Counted from the first letter of the stretch, positions 44,244 through 53,985 are shown. The stretch is DNA of 64,000 bases from Planotetraspora mira (GCF_016863275.1 NZ_BOOO01000016.1:248001-312000); one strand, 5' to 3'. The notes: generated from the letters alone by a model not told the origin. Numbers and translations: made by a program.

Positions 44244-45731
44244 CTACTCCGCGCCCGTCTCCGGCTCCGCCTGTTCATCCCGCTCGGCGACGGCCTGTTC
44301 GGCCGCCTTGGCCGAGGCCGTCCCCGGGCGGCGGCGGACGACCCACCCCTCGATGTTGCGCTGCTTGCTCCTGGCCACGGCCATCGCCCCCGGAGGAACG
44401 TCGCCGGTGATGACGGAGCCGGCGGCGGTGTAGGCACCGTCGCCGATGGTCACCGGAGCGATCAGCATGTTGTCGCTACCCACCCGGACGTGGTCGCCCA
44501 CGGTGGTGCGGTGCTTGTTGATCCCGTCGTAGTTCACGAAGACACAGGCCGCGCCCACGTTGGAGCCCGTCCCGATGGTGGCGTCGCCGACGTACGACAG
44601 GTGGGGGATCTTGGAGCCCTCGCCGACGGACGAGTTCTTGGCCTCGACGAAGGTGCCGATCTTGCTCTTGCGCCCGAGGACCGTCCCGGGCCGGAGGTAG
44701 GCGTAGGGGCCGACGGACGCCTGCGGGCCGATCTCGGCCCGGTCGCAGACCGCGTTGCGCACCACGGCGTCCGCGCCGACGACGGTGTCCGTCAGCGTGG
44801 TCGCGGGGCCGACCTCGGCCCCTGACGCGACTCTCGTGGAGCCGTGGAGCTGGGTCGCCGGGTGGATCACCGCGTCCGCCTCGAGCCTGACCTCGGCGTC
44901 GATCCAGGTGCTTGCGGGGTCGATGATGGTCACGCCTGCCCGCATGTGCGCCTGGAGGATCCGGTCGTTGAGGACCCGGCGCGCGAAGGCGAGCTGGACG
45001 CGGTCGTTCACGCCCTCCACCTCGACATAGTCGGACGCGACGTACGCCCCGACCCGGTGCCCGTCCTCGCGGAGGATGGCCAGGACGTCGGTGAGGTACT
45101 CCTCGCCCTGCGCGTTGGCCGCGCCGACCCGCTTGACGCCGTCGGCGAGGAGCGGCCCGTCGAACGCGTAGACGCCCGAGTTCATCTCGTGGATCGCCCG
45201 CTGCTCGGGGCTCGCGTCCTTCTCTTCGACGATCTCCAGGACGGCTCCGCCCGCGTCGCGGACGATCCGGCCGTACCCGGCCGGGTCGGGGACCTCCGCG
45301 GTGAGGACCGTGACGGCGTTGCCGTCCGCGGCATGCCTTTCCAGCAGCGCGGCGAGGGTCTCCGTGCGCAGCAGGGGCGTGTCGCCGTACGTGACGAGGA
45401 CCGTTCCTCTGATGTCGCCCACTGCTTCGAGGGCGGTTCTCACGGCGTGGCCGGTGCCGTTCTGCTTCTCCTGGACGACCGGGAGAGCGTCGGGCGCCGT
45501 GGTGGCGAGGTGGCTTTCGACCTGGTCGCGGGCGTGTCCGATGACCACGACCAACTGCTCGGGGTCGAGGCCGCGGGCGGCGGCGAGCATGTGGTCCACA
45601 AGCGCGCGGCCACAGAGCTCATGGAGGACTTTGGGGGTGTTCGACTTCATCCGAGTGCCCTCGCCGGCGGCGAGGACGATGACGGCGGCCGGACGCGGCA
45701 CACTCACGGACTGAGGCTCCCTCGGCGTCAC
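44244..45731 (-). CDS. glmU: Bifunctional UDP-GlcNAc pyrophosphorylase / GlcN-1-P acetyltransferase
   Basis: The protein has 495 residues. The N-terminal uridylyltransferase has LAAGEGTRMKSNTPKVLHEL and TYGDTPLL; the C-terminal left-handed beta helix has repeats such as GPYAYLRPGTVLG and the acetyltransferase motif HLSYVGDATIGTGSNVGAAC. It makes UDP-GlcNAc for peptidoglycan and other glycans, including probably the polysaccharide of this window. The acidic C-terminal tail is typical. Confidence 0.97.
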   Translation of the reverse strand: MTPREPQSVSVPRPAAVIVLAAGEGTRMKSNTPKVLHELCGRALVDHMLAAARGLDPEQLVVVIGHARDQVESHLATTAPDALPVVQEKQNGTGHAVRTALEAVGDIRGTVLVTYGDTPLLRTETLAALLERHAADGNAVTVLTAEVPDPAGYGRIVRDAGGAVLEIVEEKDASPEQRAIHEMNSGVYAFDGPLLADGVKRVGAANAQGEEYLTDVLAILREDGHRVGAYVASDYVEVEGVNDRVQLAFARRVLNDRILQAHMRAGVTIIDPASTWIDAEVRLEADAVIHPATQLHGSTRVASGAEVGPATTLTDTVVGADAVVRNAVCDRAEIGPQASVGPYAYLRPGTVLGRKSKIGTFVEAKNSSVGEGSKIPHLSYVGDATIGTGSNVGAACVFVNYDGINKHRTTVGDHVRVGSDNMLIAPVTIGDGAYTAAGSVITGDVPPGAMAVARSKQRNIEGWVVRRRPGTASAKAAEQAVAERDEQAEPETGAE

Positions 45732-45871
45732 GATAGAGACGAGTCGGCTTCCGGTTCACGGGCGGCCACCCACAGGGCACCGCACGGTCACCCGCTCGAC
45801 AAGGTGAGCTTACCTGTCGGGCCTGAGATCGAATCCAGCCCCACCCATAACCACCCGATCCTCAGCTGCCG

Positions 45872-45943
45872 CTCCGGCGCCAGGACTCGAACCTGGACAA
45901 CAGGGACCAAAACCCTGCGGGCTGCCAATTACCCAACGCCGGA
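45872..45943 (-). tRNA. tRNA-Gln (anticodon UUG)
   Basis: This is a 72-nt cloverleaf with acceptor TCCGGCG/CGCCGGA, discriminator G, D arm with GGTAATTGGCAGCC, anticodon stem CAGGG/CCCTG around TTTTGGT (anticodon TTG), and T arm CCAGG TTCGAGT CCTGG. It lies upstream of glmU on the same strand, a common position in actinobacteria. Confidence 0.95.
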
Positions 45944-46343
45944 AAGGTTTGGCGAACGCCCGATGATCCCGGCCGCAAGCCGCCTCCTACGATACCGATC
46001 CCGCCGGATCTGTGACGCCAAGACGCTCTGTGACGCCAGGACACGGTCGGCCGATGATTCCGAATTCGGGGCCGTTCGGCTCGGCGGCTTTCCGGGCACG
46101 GCGGTTATCCGGCCGAACCCTCCGGGCAGACCATCCGATATCCGCGCAGTCGACGGACCGGATCTCACGCCGCGAGCGATGGCCCGTGTAGCAGATGACC
46201 TGCCGATCTAGCAAGACGTGGATTCGCCACCAGATGTGCGTGGGAGCGTCACCTTCCCCACATTCAGTCGGCGAAATTCCTAACTTACGATGGCGTAGGT
46301 TACGGTGGCGTAGCCAGACATCTTCCCCACACGCGAGGTGCCA
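45944..46343. other. Intergenic region upstream of desaturase
   Basis: No gene is supported. An 18-bp direct repeat (CTGTGACGCCAAGACGCT followed by a near copy) is present at about 46010-46045. The 3' part holds the desaturase promoter region and the direct repeats listed at 46285-46313. Confidence 0.45.
46285..46313. promoter_or_regulatory. Direct repeat, candidate operator for the desaturase gene
   Basis: TTACGATGGCGTAG (46285-46298) and TTACGGTGGCGTAG (46300-46313) are repeated 15 bp apart, 30 bp before the start codon. They are candidate sites for the TetR-family regulator encoded just downstream of the desaturase. That link is an inference from position only. Confidence 0.5.
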
Positions 46344-47282
46344 ATGACCGTCCTGACCGAACGGCCCGGACCGCAGCCCAAACCGGACTTCGAGCCCCAA
46401 GGCAAGTCCCGGGGCGATCTGATCATCTTCGGCGTCGTCGTCGGAGCCCCCATCCTCGCGGTCATCGCCGCGGTGCCCTTCGCCTGGGGATGGGGTCTGG
46501 GCTGGACGGACATCGCGATCGCCTTCGTGTTCTACGTCATCTCCGGACTGGGTGTCACGGTCGGATTCCATCGCTACTTCACCCACGGCTCCTTCAAGGC
46601 CAAGCGGCCCCTGAAGATCGCCCTGGCGATCGCGGGCAGCCTCTCGCTCGAGATGTCCGTCCTCGACTGGGTCGCCGCACACCGCAAGCACCACAAGTTC
46701 TCGGACAAGGAAGGCGACCCGCACTCGCCGTGGCGCTTCGGCACCAGCGTCTGGGCTCTGTCCAAGGGGCTGCTCTGGGCGCACATGGGCTGGCTGTTCG
46801 AAGTGGAGCGGGTCAACCGGCAGAAGTACGCCCCGGACCTGGCCAAGGACCCGGACATCATCAAGCTGCACAAGTGGTTCCCCGCCCTGGCGCTCACCTC
46901 GCTCCTGCTGCCCGGCGCGCTGGGCGGCCTGCTGACCTGGTCCTGGCAGGGCATCGTGACCGCCCTCTTCTGGGGCACGGTCGTCCGCATCGGTCTGCTG
47001 CACCACGTCACCTGGTCCATCAACTCGATCTGCCACGTGTTCGGCGACGAGGAGTTCGAGTCGCGCGACAAGTCCCGCCAGGTGTGGTGGCTCGCCATCC
47101 CGTCCTTCGGCGAGTCCTGGCACAACCTGCACCACGCCGACCCGACCTGCGCCCGGCACGGCGCGCTCAAGGGCCAGATCGACCTGAGCGCCGGGACGAT
47201 CCGCCTGTTCGAGAAGGCCGGCTGGGCCTACGACGTGCGCTGGCCCACCCCCGAGCGACTGGCGGCGAAGCGTCTTGGCTGA
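46344..47282 (+). CDS. Acyl-CoA / acyl-lipid desaturase
   Basis: The protein has 312 residues. Three His boxes bind the di-iron centre: HRYFTH (about residue 75), HRKHHKF (about 112) and HNLHH (about 260). Four hydrophobic segments make the membrane domain. This is the Delta-9 type desaturase that inserts a double bond in saturated fatty acyl chains. It is followed by a hairpin terminator and a TetR regulator on the same strand. Confidence 0.93.
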   Translation: MTVLTERPGPQPKPDFEPQGKSRGDLIIFGVVVGAPILAVIAAVPFAWGWGLGWTDIAIAFVFYVISGLGVTVGFHRYFTHGSFKAKRPLKIALAIAGSLSLEMSVLDWVAAHRKHHKFSDKEGDPHSPWRFGTSVWALSKGLLWAHMGWLFEVERVNRQKYAPDLAKDPDIIKLHKWFPALALTSLLLPGALGGLLTWSWQGIVTALFWGTVVRIGLLHHVTWSINSICHVFGDEEFESRDKSRQVWWLAIPSFGESWHNLHHADPTCARHGALKGQIDLSAGTIRLFEKAGWAYDVRWPTPERLAAKRLG

Positions 47283-47300
47283 CGCCATCGGTACGGATGA

Positions 47301-47328
47301 CAGGGCCGCCGTCGACGTGGCGGCCCTG
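47301..47328. terminator. Hairpin after desaturase gene
   Basis: A perfect 10-bp stem (CAGGGCCGCC/GGCGGCCCTG) with an 8-base loop begins 18 bases past the desaturase stop, with only a weak T-rich tail. Its position supports placing the TetR start downstream rather than at the overlapping upstream Met. Confidence 0.6.
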
Positions 47329-47502
47329 GCTTCTCCGCGTTCCACCTCTGACGACGACGATTCCGGTAGGGCCGCCGCCTTACCCCTGACCAGGGCGACA
47401 GCGGTGGCCGTACGCGCACATATCCAGCCCGTGCCCGCCGATGCGGGCACTTCCGTGCCCGCGAAAGCCGTACGGAAGGCGGCTGAGGGCCGAGAACAGG
47501 CC

Positions 47503-48564
47503 ATGATTGAAGCCGTGAGCGACTCCTCCCGATCCCGCAAGCGCATGACTGGCGCGGAACGGCGCGAGCAGCTGATCCAGATCGGCCGGACCCTGTTCGC
47601 CGAGAAGGGCTTCGACGGCACCTCCGTCGAAGAGATCGCGGCGACCGCCAAGGTCTCCAAGCCCGTGGTCTACGAGCACTTCGGCGGCAAGGAGGGCATC
47701 TACGCGGTCGTCATCGACCGCGAGATGCAGCGACTGCTGAGCCTCGTCTCGCAGGCCCTGGTGGCGTCGCACGCGCGGGTGAAGCTGGAACGTGCCGCGC
47801 TCGCCCTCCTCCAGTACATCGAGGAGAGCAGCGAGGGCTTCCAGATCCTGGTCCGCGACTCCCACGCCGCCTCCGGCACGGGCACGTTCGCGAGCCTGAT
47901 CAGCGACATAGCCGGTCAGGTGGAAGACGTGCTCGCCGACGAGTTCAGGGAACGGGGCTACGACCCGAACCTCGCGCCGATGTACGCCCAGATGCTGGTG
48001 GGGATGACCGCGCTGACCGGGCAGTGGTGGCTCGAGGAGCGCCGGCCCCGCCGCGAGGAGGTCGCCGCCCACCTGGTCAACCTCTCCTGGAACGGTCTCA
48101 CGGGTCTCGACCCGAATCCCGGCCTCACGGCCGCGTCCCGCGGTCTGGTGCTGACGCCCACGACGGAGCCCCGTACGGCGCCCCGGCCGAACGAGCGCGA
48201 GCTCAAAGAGCAGGAGAAGGCCCGGCGCGAGCACGAGAAGCTGCGCGAGCGGGAGCTCAAGGAACAGGAGAAGGCCCGCGAGCGCGAGCTCAAGGAGCTC
48301 GAACGAGCCCGGGAACGCGAGCTCAAGGAGCAGGAGAAGGTCCGGCGCGAGCAGGAGAAGGCCCGCGAGCGGGAGCTCAAGGAACAGGAGAAGGCCCGGG
48401 AACGGGAGCTCAAGGAGCTCGAGCGAGCCCGCGAGCGCGAGCAGAGGGAACGGGACAGGCAGCGGGAACGCGAAGAGCGGGAAGAGCAGCGGTCGCAGGA
48501 GGCCAGGGCACGGGCGAAAGCGGCCGAGGACCCGGCGGACACCGAAGCCGACAGGGTGCCCTGA
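47503..48564 (+). CDS. TetR-family regulator with long charged C-terminal helix
   Basis: The protein has about 353 residues from ATG 47503; GTG 47515 is also possible. The DNA-binding domain is RREQLIQIGRTLFAEKGFDG then SVEEIAATAKVSKPVVYEHF, followed by a normal ligand-binding domain to about residue 205. The last 120 residues are almost only Glu, Arg, Lys, Leu and Gln in repeats such as ERELKEQEKAR and ERELKELERAR. Such i to i+4 salt-bridge patterns form rigid single alpha helices (ER/K helices). The tail is absent from ordinary TetR proteins. Regulation of the adjacent desaturase is likely. Confidence 0.85.
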   Translation: MIEAVSDSSRSRKRMTGAERREQLIQIGRTLFAEKGFDGTSVEEIAATAKVSKPVVYEHFGGKEGIYAVVIDREMQRLLSLVSQALVASHARVKLERAALALLQYIEESSEGFQILVRDSHAASGTGTFASLISDIAGQVEDVLADEFRERGYDPNLAPMYAQMLVGMTALTGQWWLEERRPRREEVAAHLVNLSWNGLTGLDPNPGLTAASRGLVLTPTTEPRTAPRPNERELKEQEKARREHEKLRERELKEQEKARERELKELERARERELKEQEKVRREQEKARERELKEQEKARERELKELERAREREQRERDRQREREEREEQRSQEARARAKAAEDPADTEADRVP

Positions 48565-48622
48565 CGGTTTCGTTGCGTCGTAGTTAACGTACCGTTCAAC
48601 GAATTAGGGCATATTTTGTCAT

Positions 48623-50725
48623 ATGTCCGCCGAATTCGCTTCCGTGCCCGAACCCGAGGATGCCACCCTGCCCGAAGACGCACCGCTGCCCCAGGATCGG
48701 TTCCTCAACCGAGAGGAGAGTTGGCTCCAGTTCAACGAACGTGTGCTGGAGTTGGCGGAGGACCCGTCTGTCCCCCTGCTCGAACGCGTCAGATTCCTGG
48801 CGATCTTCGCGAGCAACCTGGACGAGTTCTTCCGCGTCCGGGTGGCCGGCCTCAAGCGCCGGATGGCGACCGGCCTGCTCCTGCGGACAAAGAGCGGCCT
48901 GAAGCCCAGCGAGGAGTTGGCGCGGATCGCGGCCATCGCCGACGACCTCGCCCGCCGGCACGCCGGAGACTTCCACGACGTCGTGCTGCCCCAGCTTGCC
49001 GCGGAGGGGATCGAGATCGTCCGCTGGGACGACCTCGGCCGGGACGAGCGGACGGCGCTGCGGAAGCTGTTCCAGGAGCGGATCCGGCCCGTGCTCACCC
49101 CGCTCGCGGTGGACCCCGCACACCCCTTCCCCTACATTTCCGGTCTTTCCCTCAACCTCGCCGTGACCGTCCGTAACCCGATCAGCGGGAACACGGTCTT
49201 CGCCCGAGTGAAGGTGCCGTCGCAGCTGCCGAGGTTCGTCACCGCGTCGCAGAACCGGTTCGTCCCGATGGAGGACGTCATCGCCGCCCATCTGGGCGAG
49301 CTCTTCAAGGGCATGGAGATCGTCGAGCACCACGCCTTCCGGGTGACCAGGAACGAGGACCTCGAGGTCGACGAGGACGTCACGGAGAACCTGATGCAGG
49401 CGCTGGAGCGTGAGCTCCGGCACCGGCGGTTCGGACCGCCGGTCCGCCTGGAGGTCGAGGACACCATCACCCCCGAGGTGCTGGACCTGCTCGTCGACGA
49501 ACTGCGGGTGGCCGACCACGAGATTTACCGGCTCCCCGGCCCACTGGACCTGACCGGCCTGCACGCCATCGCCGACCTCGACCGGAGCGAGCTGAAGTTC
49601 AACCGGTTCGTGCCGGCGGAGGCCGTGAGCGCCGAGGACGGCCTGTTCGCCACGCTGCGGGAGCGGGACATCCTGCTGCACCACCCGTACGACTCGTTCG
49701 CCACGAGCGTCCAGCGGTTCGTGGAGGAGGCGGCGGCTGACCCGGACGTGCTGGCGATCAAGCAGACGCTCTACCGGACCAGCGGCGACTCCCCCATCGT
49801 GGACGCCCTGATCGACGCCGCCGAGGCCGGCAAGCAGGTCGTCGTCGTCGTGGAGATCAAGGCCAGGTTCGACGAGCACGCGAACATCTCCTGGGCGCGG
49901 AAGCTGGAGAAGGCGGGCTGCCACGTCGTCTACGGCGTGCTCGGCCTGAAGACGCACTCCAAGCTGGCCCTGGTGGTCCGGCAGGAGGCGAACGGCGAAC
50001 TGCGGCGCTACTGCCACATCGGCACCGGGAACTACAACCCGAAGACGGCCAGGCAGTACGAGGACTTCGGGCTGCTGACGGCCGACCCCCAGGTGGGTGA
50101 GGACGTCACGGATCTGTTCATCCACCTCACCGGCTATTCGATCCAGGAGGACTACCGCAGGCTGCTCGTCGCGCCCGACTCGCTCAGGCAGGGCCTGCTG
50201 TCCAGGATCGAAGGCGAGGTCGAGCACCACAAGAACGGCCGTCCGGCGCGGATCCGCATCAAGACGAACTCGATGGTCGACGAGCCGCTCATCGACGCGC
50301 TCTACCGGGCGTCGCGGGCCGGCGTGCCGGTGGATCTCTGGGTCAGGGGAATCTGCACGCTCAGGCCGGATATCCCCGGATTATCGGAGACGATCCGGGT
50401 CAGAAGCATCCTGGGCCGCTTCCTCGAGCACTCGAGGGTGTACGAGTTCGGCGAGGGCGACCGGTCGGAGATATGGATCGGCAGCGCCGACCTCATGCGC
50501 CGCAACCTGGACCGGCGCGTCGAGGCTCTGGTGAGGGTGACCAGCGGCCAGCAGCGTGAGTACCTGTCCGACCTCCTCGATCTCGCCATGAGCGACACCA
50601 CGACGGCGTGGACGCTGAACTCCGACGGGAAATGGCTGCGTCACCGCGGCGAGATCGATCTGCAGCACCACCTGATCGCGCGCAGGCGCTGGCGAGCCGT
50701 GGACGACACGACCAGCCTGGACTGA
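48623..50725 (+). CDS. ppk: Polyphosphate kinase
   Basis: The protein has 700 residues with the four PPK1 domains. The N domain begins [20 protein letters not shown]; the catalytic C1/C2 domains carry [20 protein letters not shown], the phospho-accepting His region [20 protein letters not shown], and [18 protein letters not shown]. It reversibly polymerises ATP gamma-phosphate into polyphosphate. Codon 587 is TTA (50381-50383), rare in this genome. It lies in one unit with the NUDIX gene three bases downstream. Confidence 0.96.
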   Translation: MSAEFASVPEPEDATLPEDAPLPQDRFLNREESWLQFNERVLELAEDPSVPLLERVRFLAIFASNLDEFFRVRVAGLKRRMATGLLLRTKSGLKPSEELARIAAIADDLARRHAGDFHDVVLPQLAAEGIEIVRWDDLGRDERTALRKLFQERIRPVLTPLAVDPAHPFPYISGLSLNLAVTVRNPISGNTVFARVKVPSQLPRFVTASQNRFVPMEDVIAAHLGELFKGMEIVEHHAFRVTRNEDLEVDEDVTENLMQALERELRHRRFGPPVRLEVEDTITPEVLDLLVDELRVADHEIYRLPGPLDLTGLHAIADLDRSELKFNRFVPAEAVSAEDGLFATLRERDILLHHPYDSFATSVQRFVEEAAADPDVLAIKQTLYRTSGDSPIVDALIDAAEAGKQVVVVVEIKARFDEHANISWARKLEKAGCHVVYGVLGLKTHSKLALVVRQEANGELRRYCHIGTGNYNPKTARQYEDFGLLTADPQVGEDVTDLFIHLTGYSIQEDYRRLLVAPDSLRQGLLSRIEGEVEHHKNGRPARIRIKTNSMVDEPLIDALYRASRAGVPVDLWVRGICTLRPDIPGLSETIRVRSILGRFLEHSRVYEFGEGDRSEIWIGSADLMRRNLDRRVEALVRVTSGQQREYLSDLLDLAMSDTTTAWTLNSDGKWLRHRGEIDLQHHLIARRRWRAVDDTTSLD

Positions 50726-50728
50726 GGG

Positions 50729-51634
50729 ATGCTCATGTTCGAACCCGAGGTTCGATCCACCGGCATGACCGACATGATCCGCGCGGCCGGAGCCGTCGTG
50801 TGGCGTGGTGACGAGACCGACCCCGAGGTCGCCCTCGTCCACCGGCCGAAGTACGACGACTGGAGCTTTCCCAAGGGGAAGCTCAAGCCCGGCGAGCACA
50901 TGATCGCCGCGGCCCTCCGCGAAGTGCGGGAGGAGACCGGCCTGGACGTGGTGTTCGGCCGGTCCCTGCCCCCGAGCCACTACCTCAAGGACGGCCGCCT
51001 CAAGCGGGTGGACTACTGGGCGGCGCGGGCCTCCGGCCCCGGCGGTGAGATCATCACGGTCGACGAGGTGGACGAGGTCGTCTGGCTTCCACTGAACGAG
51101 GCCAGACGCCGGCTGACCTACGAGTGGGACGCGGGCCTGCTCAGGGCGCTGACCGCTCTGCCGCTCGCGACCGTGCCCCTGATCTTCGTACGGCACGGCC
51201 TGGCCGGGTCCCGCCAGGAGTGGAAGGGCGACGACGATCTCCGCCCGCTCGACGAGTTCGGGTGGGCGCAGTCGGCGGCCTTCACGGCGGTGCTCGACGC
51301 CTACCGCCCGGCGACTCTGGTGAGCTCCCCCAGCCTGCGCTGCGTCGAGATGCTGAAGCCGTACGCCGGCGGCCGGGGGATGCGCGTCCGCGAGGACAGG
51401 GCTCTGTCCGAGGACGGCTACGACTCGCACGCCGCCGAGCGGCTGGTGAGCGAGCTCATCGAGTCGGGCGAGCCGTCCGTGGTGTGCAGCCACGGCAAGG
51501 TGCTGCCGGAACTGCTGGCGATGTCGGGTGAGAGCCGCCTGAACGACGCCGAGGGCCAACTCGGCAAGGGGGCCTTCGCCGTGCTGAACCGGGCGGCCGG
51601 GCGCCTCGTGAGCGTCGAGCGTTACATCACGTGA
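50729..51634 (+). CDS. NUDIX hydrolase fused to histidine phosphatase (MutT1-like)
   Basis: The protein has 301 residues. The NUDIX box is GEHMIAAALREVREETGLDV (about 60-80) and the second domain starts PLIFVRHGLAGSR with the RHG phosphatase motif (about 155) and a matching His in VVCSHGKVLPE. The same fusion in mycobacterial MutT1 hydrolyses oxidised nucleotides and diadenosine polyphosphates. It starts three bases after ppk, so the two are co-transcribed; internal Met residues (MTDMIRAAG) are possible starts. Confidence 0.9.
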   Translation: MLMFEPEVRSTGMTDMIRAAGAVVWRGDETDPEVALVHRPKYDDWSFPKGKLKPGEHMIAAALREVREETGLDVVFGRSLPPSHYLKDGRLKRVDYWAARASGPGGEIITVDEVDEVVWLPLNEARRRLTYEWDAGLLRALTALPLATVPLIFVRHGLAGSRQEWKGDDDLRPLDEFGWAQSAAFTAVLDAYRPATLVSSPSLRCVEMLKPYAGGRGMRVREDRALSEDGYDSHAAERLVSELIESGEPSVVCSHGKVLPELLAMSGESRLNDAEGQLGKGAFAVLNRAAGRLVSVERYIT

Positions 51635-51698
51635 CCCTCAGGTGACCTGACCCTCGTCCTTGGTCAGGCGTCAGGTCACCTGCGGGCCGCAGGGTCAC
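51631..51698. terminator. Bidirectional terminator between convergent genes
   Basis: A long inverted repeat has an inner 12-bp stem CAGGTGACCTGA/TCAGGTCACCTG and outer GTGACCCT/AGGGTCAC. It spans the gap between the NUDIX gene and the CYTH/CHAD gene and overlaps both stop codons. Confidence 0.75.
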
Positions 51699-53155
51699 CC
51701 GTTGACGTCCGCCCAGACGTTCGGGAACTCCTCGTGAGCCCGTTCGGCGGCCGCATGCTCCAGGCCGACCAGGACCCCGTAGGTGAAGGTGTCCTCGCCC
51801 GCGCCGCGGGCGGCCCCGGCCTCGTCGGCGAGCACCCCCTGGGCCACCACGCCGTCCTGGTGCCTGCCCAGCACCTCCTGCACGGTCTCGGCACGCTTGG
51901 CCAGCCCGGACAGCCCGACCGCCTCCGCGGTGTAGCGGGCCCGCTTGGCGGCCTTGCGGACGTCGTGCATGGCGATCTCGCGCTGGTCGGGGTCCTCCAT
52001 GGCCTGCGCGACGTCGTAGGCGTCGCCGACCCGCTTCCACCCCTTGTCCGCGATCTTCTCCAGCACCTTGCCCGCGTCGCTGGCCGCGCGATCGGTCAGC
52101 GGAGGGCGGGCCACGAACTCCTCCAGGCTGTCGAGCAGCGCGAAGTAGCGCTCGCCACTCAGCGCCTCGCGGATCCGGCCGTAGGCCTCATGCTCCTTCG
52201 CCAGCAGGTCGTCGCCCAGCCGCCGCCGTACGGGCCCCACGACGAGCGAGGGGTCGAGGGCGTCGAGACGCCGGGCGAACCTGTCCCTGATGACCTCCAG
52301 ATCGCGCGCCTCGCCCAGCACCTCACCGATCCACCTGAGCTCCTCCTGCAGCTCGGTGGTTTCACCGAGGATCGACTTGAATGCCTTGAACGCGCTCCGC
52401 AGCCGCCTGCTGGCGACTCTCGCCTGGTGGACGGCGTCCTCCTCGGCCCGCCGCACCCGAGGGTCCTGGGCGGTCAGCGCCTTGACGTGGCCTCTCAGGT
52501 AAGCGACGACGACCTCGCCCGCGGACCCCGGGGCGAGCGCGGTCTCCGGCCGGGACGAGACGTCGCCGAGGAGGCGGGCCAGTTTGCTGCTCGCGTCCGC
52601 GGGGGTCGCCCCGGCCTTGAGAAGGCGTTTCCCGACGCGCCTGAGCACGTCGCGGTCGCCGTCCTTCAGCTCGGCCTCGACCTCGCGCCATCGGACGACG
52701 CGGGGCTCGTCACCGAGCACGGTGCCCTTGACGCGGTCGTCCGCGACCTCCACGAGCGCCTGACCTTCGGGGCCGATGAGCCGGGTGACGCCGCGCCGCG
52801 TCTCGAGCTGGGCGACGGGGGCGAGGTCCGCGCCCCTGGTGTAGGCGAGGACGAGCTCGGCGAGCTCCGGAGGCACGATCTTGGCGCTGCGCGTCAGCGG
52901 GAGAGTGATCTCCTGCCTGGCGCGCTTGGCCTTGGGCAGCTTGAGGTGCCAGCCCTCGTCGTCGCCGCCACGACGGCGGCGCAGGGTGATCCCGCGTGCG
53001 GCCAGCCGCAGGTCCGGGGTGTCGAAGTACAGCGCGACGAGCTTGTGGCTGAGAGGCTGGGCCACTTCGGCGCAACCCTTGACATCACTCAGGTCCGGCA
53101 GGCCGAACTCGGATGGCACGTCGAACTTGTCTTCGATCTCGATCGTCATGATCAC
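51695..53155 (-). CDS. CYTH and CHAD domain protein
   Basis: The protein has 486 residues. The N-terminal CYTH domain has the EIEDKFDV signature (ExExK variant) and RRRRGGDDEGWHLKLPKAKR. The C-terminal CHAD domain has the helical phosphate-binding repeats AVHQARVASRRLRSAFKAF and MHDVRKAAKRARYTAEAVG with conserved His and Arg/Lys. CYTH enzymes act on triphosphates and CHAD binds polyphosphate. Its position opposite ppk supports a role in polyphosphate metabolism or granules. Confidence 0.93.
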   Translation of the reverse strand: MIMTIEIEDKFDVPSEFGLPDLSDVKGCAEVAQPLSHKLVALYFDTPDLRLAARGITLRRRRGGDDEGWHLKLPKAKRARQEITLPLTRSAKIVPPELAELVLAYTRGADLAPVAQLETRRGVTRLIGPEGQALVEVADDRVKGTVLGDEPRVVRWREVEAELKDGDRDVLRRVGKRLLKAGATPADASSKLARLLGDVSSRPETALAPGSAGEVVVAYLRGHVKALTAQDPRVRRAEEDAVHQARVASRRLRSAFKAFKSILGETTELQEELRWIGEVLGEARDLEVIRDRFARRLDALDPSLVVGPVRRRLGDDLLAKEHEAYGRIREALSGERYFALLDSLEEFVARPPLTDRAASDAGKVLEKIADKGWKRVGDAYDVAQAMEDPDQREIAMHDVRKAAKRARYTAEAVGLSGLAKRAETVQEVLGRHQDGVVAQGVLADEAGAARGAGEDTFTYGVLVGLEHAAAERAHEEFPNVWADVNG

Positions 53156-53220
53156 CCCTAGCGTCGGAACCTTATTTGACGCGGTAATTCCACCCTAAAT
53201 GGAATATATGCGGCCATCGG

Positions 53221-53985
53221 CTATTTATGGGCGACCACGAAGATTCTTCTGAAAGGGAACGCCGTGCCGTACGGCTCACGCGGGTAGGCCTCGCGGAGAC
53301 GGCGGCCGCACTCGGCGAGGAAGGCCTCCTGCTCCCCGGCGGACAGCCGGTCGAGGATCGGCCGCAGGGCCGTGCCCCTCACCCACGTGAGCGCCGCGTC
53401 CTCCCCCTGGAGCACGTGTACGTAGGTCGTCTCCCAGGCGTCGACCGCGCATCCAAGGGCGGCGAGCCTGCTCAGGTACTCGACCGGTTCCGCGACCGGC
53501 GCCCGCTGGGCCAGGTCGCCCAGCCGGTCCCGCCATTCCGTACGGCACAGCTCCCGGATGATCGAATGGCTCGGCGAGCCGAAGTTCCCGGGGACCTGGA
53601 AGGCCAGCCAGCCACCCTCGGCCAGGTCGCCGATCCAGCGTTCGAGCAGGTCGAGATGCCCGGGCACCCATTGCAGCACGGCGTTCGAGACGATCACATC
53701 GACGGGCCGGGCGGGTCGCCAGTCGCGGACGTCGGCGACCTCGAACGTCGGCCCCGCAGGGGCGTCCTCGATCATCGCGGGTGAGGAGTCCACCCCGTGC
53801 ACCGCCGCCGCCGGCCAGCGCCGGCACAACGACGCGGTCAACTCGCCGCTGCCGCAGCCCAGATCGACCACGTATTCGGGCGTTTCGGCCCCCACGCGCG
53901 CGACCAGGTCGAAGAATGGCCTCGAACGCTCCCCGGCGTAGGCTCGGTAGATCGCCGGGTCCCAGATATCGTGATCCATCAGCAT
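53221..53985 (-). CDS. tam: Trans-aconitate 2-methyltransferase
   Basis: The protein has 254 residues. YVVDLGCGSGELTASLCRRWP is SAM motif I, SNAVLQWVPGHLDLLERWIG and WLAFQVPGNFGSPSHSIIRE are characteristic of Tam, and the C-terminal GTAFPFRRIFVVAHK also matches. It methylates trans-aconitate, an inhibitor of aconitase, to a harmless ester. It is divergent from the MarR-type gene with shared palindromic operators, the arrangement known for tam/tamR in Streptomyces. Confidence 0.92.
   Translation of the reverse strand: MLMDHDIWDPAIYRAYAGERSRPFFDLVARVGAETPEYVVDLGCGSGELTASLCRRWPAAAVHGVDSSPAMIEDAPAGPTFEVADVRDWRPARPVDVIVSNAVLQWVPGHLDLLERWIGDLAEGGWLAFQVPGNFGSPSHSIIRELCRTEWRDRLGDLAQRAPVAEPVEYLSRLAALGCAVDAWETTYVHVLQGEDAALTWVRGTALRPILDRLSAGEQEAFLAECGRRLREAYPREPYGTAFPFRRIFVVAHK

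Noticed and set aside
47275-47502. 76-residue N-terminal extension of the TetR gene
   Set aside because: It contains the hairpin terminator of the desaturase gene and lacks family similarity; the start at 47503 or 47515 is more likely.
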